From assembly GCF_018613065.1 (NCBI RefSeq), contig NZ_JAGGQW010000105.1:1-26753 (forward strand): a stretch of 26,753 bases of DNA. Direction: 5' to 3'. Source of the stretch: Bacillus sp. ISL-7 (GTDB taxonomy: Bacteria; Bacillota; Bacilli; Bacillales_B; DSM-18226). The notes beneath the pieces were generated by a model that was not told the DNA's origin, ran no database searches, and worked only from the letters and a program-made list of their open reading frames with translations. Shown piece after piece: positions 23,981 to 26,753 of the stretch (within the stretch, counting starts at the first letter, position 1; each line of letters starts with the position of its first letter). The translations under genes were made by a program, and so were the position numbers.

Positions 23981-24271
23981 ATGAATATGATTGATGAGTA
24001 CTTCGAAACAGCGATGGAAGCCTGGAGTATGATGCAAAAGACTTCTGGTGATGAAGGGGCAGAAAGATTTGAACGCTACTTTTATGAATTTATCGATGAA
24101 TTGAAGAAATGGTGGGCAACTATTCATCCAAAACCAACGAATATAGATGAGGCTGAGGAGTTACCTCAAATAAAAAAGTGGATGGAGCAAATTCCTGAAC
24201 CTGTACAACTAAATTTTCTTACAGAATTAGAGGATATTTTGGATGGATTAGATACAGAACGTTTTGATTAA
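23981..24271 (+). CDS. Small acidic hypothetical protein, copy 2 of a duplicated gene
   Basis: The product is 96 residues, starting at the ATG at 23981 behind AAAGGTGA (23968-23975). The frame also opens at a GTG at 23972, which overlaps the ribosome binding site and is less likely. It matches the gene at 13674-13973 with four amino-acid changes in the shared body and lacks the three-residue EWA insertion. Four of the six changed codons alter the protein, so the copies are young and may be diverging. Unlike copy 1, which follows a GGDEF gene, this copy stands alone upstream of a very strong terminator. The function is unknown. Confidence 0.8.
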   Translation: MNMIDEYFETAMEAWSMMQKTSGDEGAERFERYFYEFIDELKKWWATIHPKPTNIDEAEELPQIKKWMEQIPEPVQLNFLTELEDILDGLDTERFD

Positions 24272-24302
24272 GAAGTAGAGTATGGTGGAGATGTGTTATT
24301 GT
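23981..24302 (+). repeat. Direct repeat copy B (about 320 bp)
   Basis: This is the partner of 13674-14004 in the same orientation. Identity continues past the stop codon to about 24302, then ends abruptly. Recombination between the copies would delete about 10.3 kb, including the GMC-distal and ligase regions between them. Confidence 0.9.
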
Positions 24303-24382
24303 CCGGTGAAGTTTAATGGAAGAAGGGGTTTGTGTATTATTTGTGGAAGTTTAAAAAGTTACAAACGAATGGGTTTACGCGT

Positions 24383-24427
24383 AAAAGAACAATGGGACTG
24401 CTGAAACAGCAGTCCCATTGTTCTTTT
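24383..24427. terminator. Bidirectional terminator with a 20-bp perfect stem
   Basis: Bases 24383-24402 pair perfectly with 24408-24427 around the loop GAAAC. The stem begins with AAAAG and ends with CTTTT, so it can act for both convergent genes. Confidence 0.92.
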
Positions 24428-24491
24428 ATGTTTCAAGTAAATGACAGGTTAGTTCAAAAACATTATCAGCTTTACCATATAACATCTGCAT

Positions 24492-25919
24492 TTAAAATGT
24501 AGTAGATGGTACAATTTCAAAAATAGTACCTTGGTTAAAATCAGTCACTTTCATAGAGCCATAAACCCCTAAATATAGTCTAGTTTGATCCAGATTCGTT
24601 CCCAAAGTAACATAATAAGCTGATTGAGACCCAAAATTATAATCGGTTTCAATCACACTAAAATCATTTAGTTTACCATCTGTTCTAACCCTGCTATAAG
24701 CTAAAACCCCTCTAACTGGAGGTCGAGATTCTTCAACACGGGAAAGGTCGGTAAACACAACACTTCCCGTTAAATTGGGGATTCCATTCCCCATAAAGGC
24801 TTGCACTCCTGTAAGTGCCGTTCCTCCAAACTTATCGGGGCGGGGATCTTTATGAAAATAACTAGTTAGAGGATGAAGACGTTTCGCGGAAGTGTTTATA
24901 GCTTCATTGTAATAAGCAATTGTTTTCTCTTCTAAAGTCGGATTTGCAGAACAGCCCCTTATAATTGACGTAGGAAAAGCACCTTCCCACCCTCGCCAGC
25001 CAAAGTTAATAAATCCCTCTTGGACAGGTTCGGTGTTTCTTAAAGAAGTTTGAATCAGCTGAGTAACCGGAATTGGTTTATAATGAACGAATGAAAAAAT
25101 CGACTCTACCAAATCCTGTCCGACATTTCCCACATATTTGATATACTGTTTATTAAACTTTTGAAATGAAATGCCTGGTATATTACGAACCCCTTTGGCC
25201 ATTACCGTGAGCGTTTCCTGAATAGTTGCAGGAAGTTCATTAAAACGTGTGACTACAGGTGGATTGTTGATAAATGTATTCTTACCAACATCAATTTCAA
25301 TGATTTTACCGGCGATTTCCATATCGTTCTGGCTTAAATTAAATGGATCATAGCCTGATCCACCATCTCCGGTTGTTAAAACAAGTCTTCCTGTTTCAGG
25401 TGAAAAGTTTAAGCTATTGACACCATTATGATTTAAAAATGGTCTTCTTAAGTTAAGTAAAGTCCGTCGTCTTTGAGGTTGACCATTCGATTGTAAGATC
25501 CATTCTTCAACTGTATCAATATGATCATATTGAGTTTCTCTATTTATCCACCTTAGGTTTAAAGTGCTGGGATCACACGGGTTAGGATTAAAAGGTTCAG
25601 GAAGAGCACCTGGACCTTGTGTTCCAGCTACTGAATAATGAAGATAAAACAGACCGTTATAATAAAATTCGGGATGAAACGCTAGCCCTAGCAATCCCCG
25701 TTCATCATATCCACCACCAGAAACACCTAGTTTTATGACTCGCGGGCGAATATCTAAAAAAGTCTTTAAACTTGAGTTTCCTATGTAAAAGATCTCTCCT
25801 ACCTGGGTTGCAATAAATAATCTTTCAATTGAGTCACCCGGAAGTATAGTTGATTTCAAAACAGCGGGTAAATTTATCTTACTTACCATGGGCCGTAAAC
25901 TAACCTTAATTTTTATCAA
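24492..25919 (-). CDS. Glucose/sorbosone dehydrogenase-like beta-propeller protein (PQQ-type fold)
   Basis: The protein has 475 residues with the hallmarks of the GSDH/soluble quinoprotein glucose dehydrogenase fold. These are ERGLLGLAFHPEFYYNGLFY at 73-92, the HNG motif at 164-166 (position of the catalytic His in soluble glucose dehydrogenase), GRLVLTTGDGGSGYDPFN at 177-194, and later FGWRGWEGAFP. Such proteins oxidise sugars using PQQ. Family members are usually secreted, yet no signal peptide is visible, so it may be cytoplasmic or packaged in the spore. Bacilli generally do not make PQQ. The TTG start at 25919 is supported by AGGAGGAGGT eight bases upstream. The gene stands alone; the GMC enzymes 12 kb away are another sugar-oxidase-type system. 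Confidence 0.8.
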   Translation of the reverse strand: MIKIKVSLRPMVSKINLPAVLKSTILPGDSIERLFIATQVGEIFYIGNSSLKTFLDIRPRVIKLGVSGGGYDERGLLGLAFHPEFYYNGLFYLHYSVAGTQGPGALPEPFNPNPCDPSTLNLRWINRETQYDHIDTVEEWILQSNGQPQRRRTLLNLRRPFLNHNGVNSLNFSPETGRLVLTTGDGGSGYDPFNLSQNDMEIAGKIIEIDVGKNTFINNPPVVTRFNELPATIQETLTVMAKGVRNIPGISFQKFNKQYIKYVGNVGQDLVESIFSFVHYKPIPVTQLIQTSLRNTEPVQEGFINFGWRGWEGAFPTSIIRGCSANPTLEEKTIAYYNEAINTSAKRLHPLTSYFHKDPRPDKFGGTALTGVQAFMGNGIPNLTGSVVFTDLSRVEESRPPVRGVLAYSRVRTDGKLNDFSVIETDYNFGSQSAYYVTLGTNLDQTRLYLGVYGSMKVTDFNQGTIFEIVPSTTF

Positions 25920-26033
25920 CTAACTTTACCTCCTCCTTAATTGATTTCTTTTTTAAGAATATGATTAGGACTGTTCTATTAGTACCAAATTAGGGCAGGG
26001 GAGTCTGACAACTATCCTGCTTACTTTAATAGA

Positions 26034-26066
26034 AAAAGAGATCGTTTATCGACGATCTTTTTTATG
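26034..26066 (+). terminator. Terminator-like hairpin
   Basis: AGATCGT pairs with ACGATCT (about 26039-26058) and is followed by TTTTTT. No plus-strand gene directly precedes it; it may insulate the following small gene. Confidence 0.6.
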
Positions 26067-26205
26067 AGTAAACATAATCGTAGAAATAGTTACTCTATAT
26101 TCGAACGGGGTGGAATGGAAAAAGAGCCAATTTTTTAGACTTGAAATAACCAAATAATTGTGATTTCATAATGAAGTAAACTTATAAAATGAAGGAGCGA
26201 GAAAG

Positions 26206-26504
26206 ATGAAGTTTCCTAAAAATATTATACTAGATTCTGTTGCCGAACGTAAAAACCATGAAAGTTACGGAATAGAATTTATTAGGAACTTGGAAATGAT
26301 GATGCTGGATATTCCGAGATGTTAGTAATTATTTTCAAATACAAAGATAAATATTATAGTGTGGATATCCAACATGTAAATGGAGAAAACAATTACGACC
26401 ATTGGGATGATGAAATAGATTGTCCAGAGGTAGTTAGGAAAGAGGCTATTCAATATTATTGGGAAGAAGTGAATTGCCGTAAAAAAGCGACTATATCACT
26501 TTAA
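26206..26504 (+). pseudogene. Small hypothetical gene broken by a one-base frameshift
   Basis: The ATG at 26206 follows AAGGAGCGAG and opens MKFPKNIILDSVAERKNHES, ending at a TAG at 26323. A frame shift near 26298-26300 joins NLE to DDAGYSEMLVIIFKYKDKYY, continuing to EEVNCRKKATISL and a stop at 26504. The joined product would be about 98 residues, acidic in its second half (ENNYDHWDDEIDCPE). I do not recognise the family. The second part could still be translated from the ATG at 26319, which has no ribosome binding site. A sequencing error is possible. Confidence 0.55.
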
Positions 26505-26540
26505 ATAATATTATGTGTTTCATTTTAGCCGATACTCATA

Positions 26541-26546
26541 TATAAT
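26541..26546 (+). promoter_or_regulatory. Probable -10 box for the riboswitch transcript
   Basis: A consensus TATAAT lies about 25 bases before the TPP aptamer. The -35 at 17 bases upstream (TTTCAT) is a weak match. Confidence 0.5.
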
Positions 26547-26570
26547 GTAACTTAATTGAATATAAATAAC

Positions 26571-26664
26571 TAGGGGTGCCCAATAAGTTGGGCTGAGAAA
26601 GAAACACGATAAAGTTTCTTGACTCTTGGGACCTGATCTGGATCATACCAGCGTGGGGAAGTTA
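26571..26664 (+). ncRNA. TPP riboswitch (THI element)
   Basis: The conserved thiamine pyrophosphate aptamer blocks are all present: AGGGGTGCCC, then GGGCTGAGA, then ACCTGATCTGGATCATACCA and GCGTGGGGAA. Binding of TPP normally switches off thiamine synthesis or transport genes. A terminator hairpin follows at 26708. The controlled gene must start after the window end. Confidence 0.97.
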
Positions 26665-26707
26665 GAATAGACAATCTTCAATGCACCTATACTTCTGCAT
26701 ACATATT

Positions 26708-26742
26708 AGCCGGGTCCAACCATTTATGGGGCCGGCTTTTTG
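26708..26742 (+). terminator. Riboswitch expression-platform terminator
   Basis: AGCCGG (26708-26713) pairs with CCGGCT (26732-26737), followed by a T-run. Its place about 45 bases after the TPP aptamer fits control by premature termination. Confidence 0.85.
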
Positions 26743-26753
26743 ATGTACTTTTA

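Noticed and set aside
13611..24302. CRISPR array, tRNA or rRNA genes
   Set aside because: The only repeats are the two-copy small gene; no spaced short repeats or RNA gene sequences were seen anywhere in the window.
24383..24427. 20-bp perfect palindrome considered as an IS end or small-RNA gene
   Set aside because: Its place between convergent stops and its A/T-run flanks are fully explained by a bidirectional terminator.

Overview
The window looks like chromosomal DNA of an endospore-forming, AT-rich Bacillaceae species (Bacillus or a close relative). The evidence is two GerA-family spore germinant receptor loci, a YhcN/YlaJ-type spore lipoprotein, a YheC/YheD-type ATP-grasp protein, a KinB-like orphan sensor kinase, two sigma-G-like promoters, strong Shine-Dalgarno sequences with several TTG/GTG starts, and a TPP riboswitch. 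The species cannot be fixed from the sequence alone.

Layout. (1) Positions 1-143 are the 3' end of an IS3-family element. It abuts a germinant receptor gerB that stops at 197 codons, followed on the same strand by an intact gerA (153-2271, minus). (2) Positions 2272-3475 hold hairpins, an overlapping pair of small hypothetical genes and an IS110 transposase fragment. (3) Positions 3476-8721 hold a DUF3231 gene (minus) divergent from a complete receptor operon in the order gerA-gerC-gerD(small)-gerB. The shared intergenic region has a good sigma-G-like promoter for each direction. (4) Positions 8975-12744 hold two overlapping genes: a pyranose-oxidase-like GMC flavoenzyme, then a fusion of a xylose-isomerase-like TIM barrel to a paralogous GMC domain. 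(5) Positions 12747-17240 hold a membrane GGDEF protein, a small acidic protein, a repeat-containing protein, a YhcN-type lipoprotein, a His/Met-rich lipoprotein and a small EamA-like membrane protein. (6) Positions 17808-19794 hold the KinB-like kinase, followed by decayed DNA (Uma2 fragment, IS6 transposase fragment, frameshifted small gene). (7) Positions 19851-23785 hold a MurF-like ligase convergent with two ATP-grasp genes. (8) Positions 23981-26753 hold a second, nearly identical copy of the small acidic gene, a glucose/sorbosone-dehydrogenase-like beta-propeller protein, a frameshifted small gene and a TPP riboswitch with terminator whose target lies beyond the window.

How the parts fit. 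Regions 1, 3, part of 5, and 6-7 share a sporulation/germination theme: nutrient sensing by Ger receptors, forespore transcription, and coat-type or ligase enzymes. The redox enzymes of regions 4 and 8 suggest oxidation of sugars or cyclitols. The parts most worth following up are the TIM barrel-GMC fusion beside its own GMC paralogue, the divergent forespore-type promoters pairing DUF3231 with a receptor operon, the three-ligase cluster, and the recently duplicated small acidic gene.
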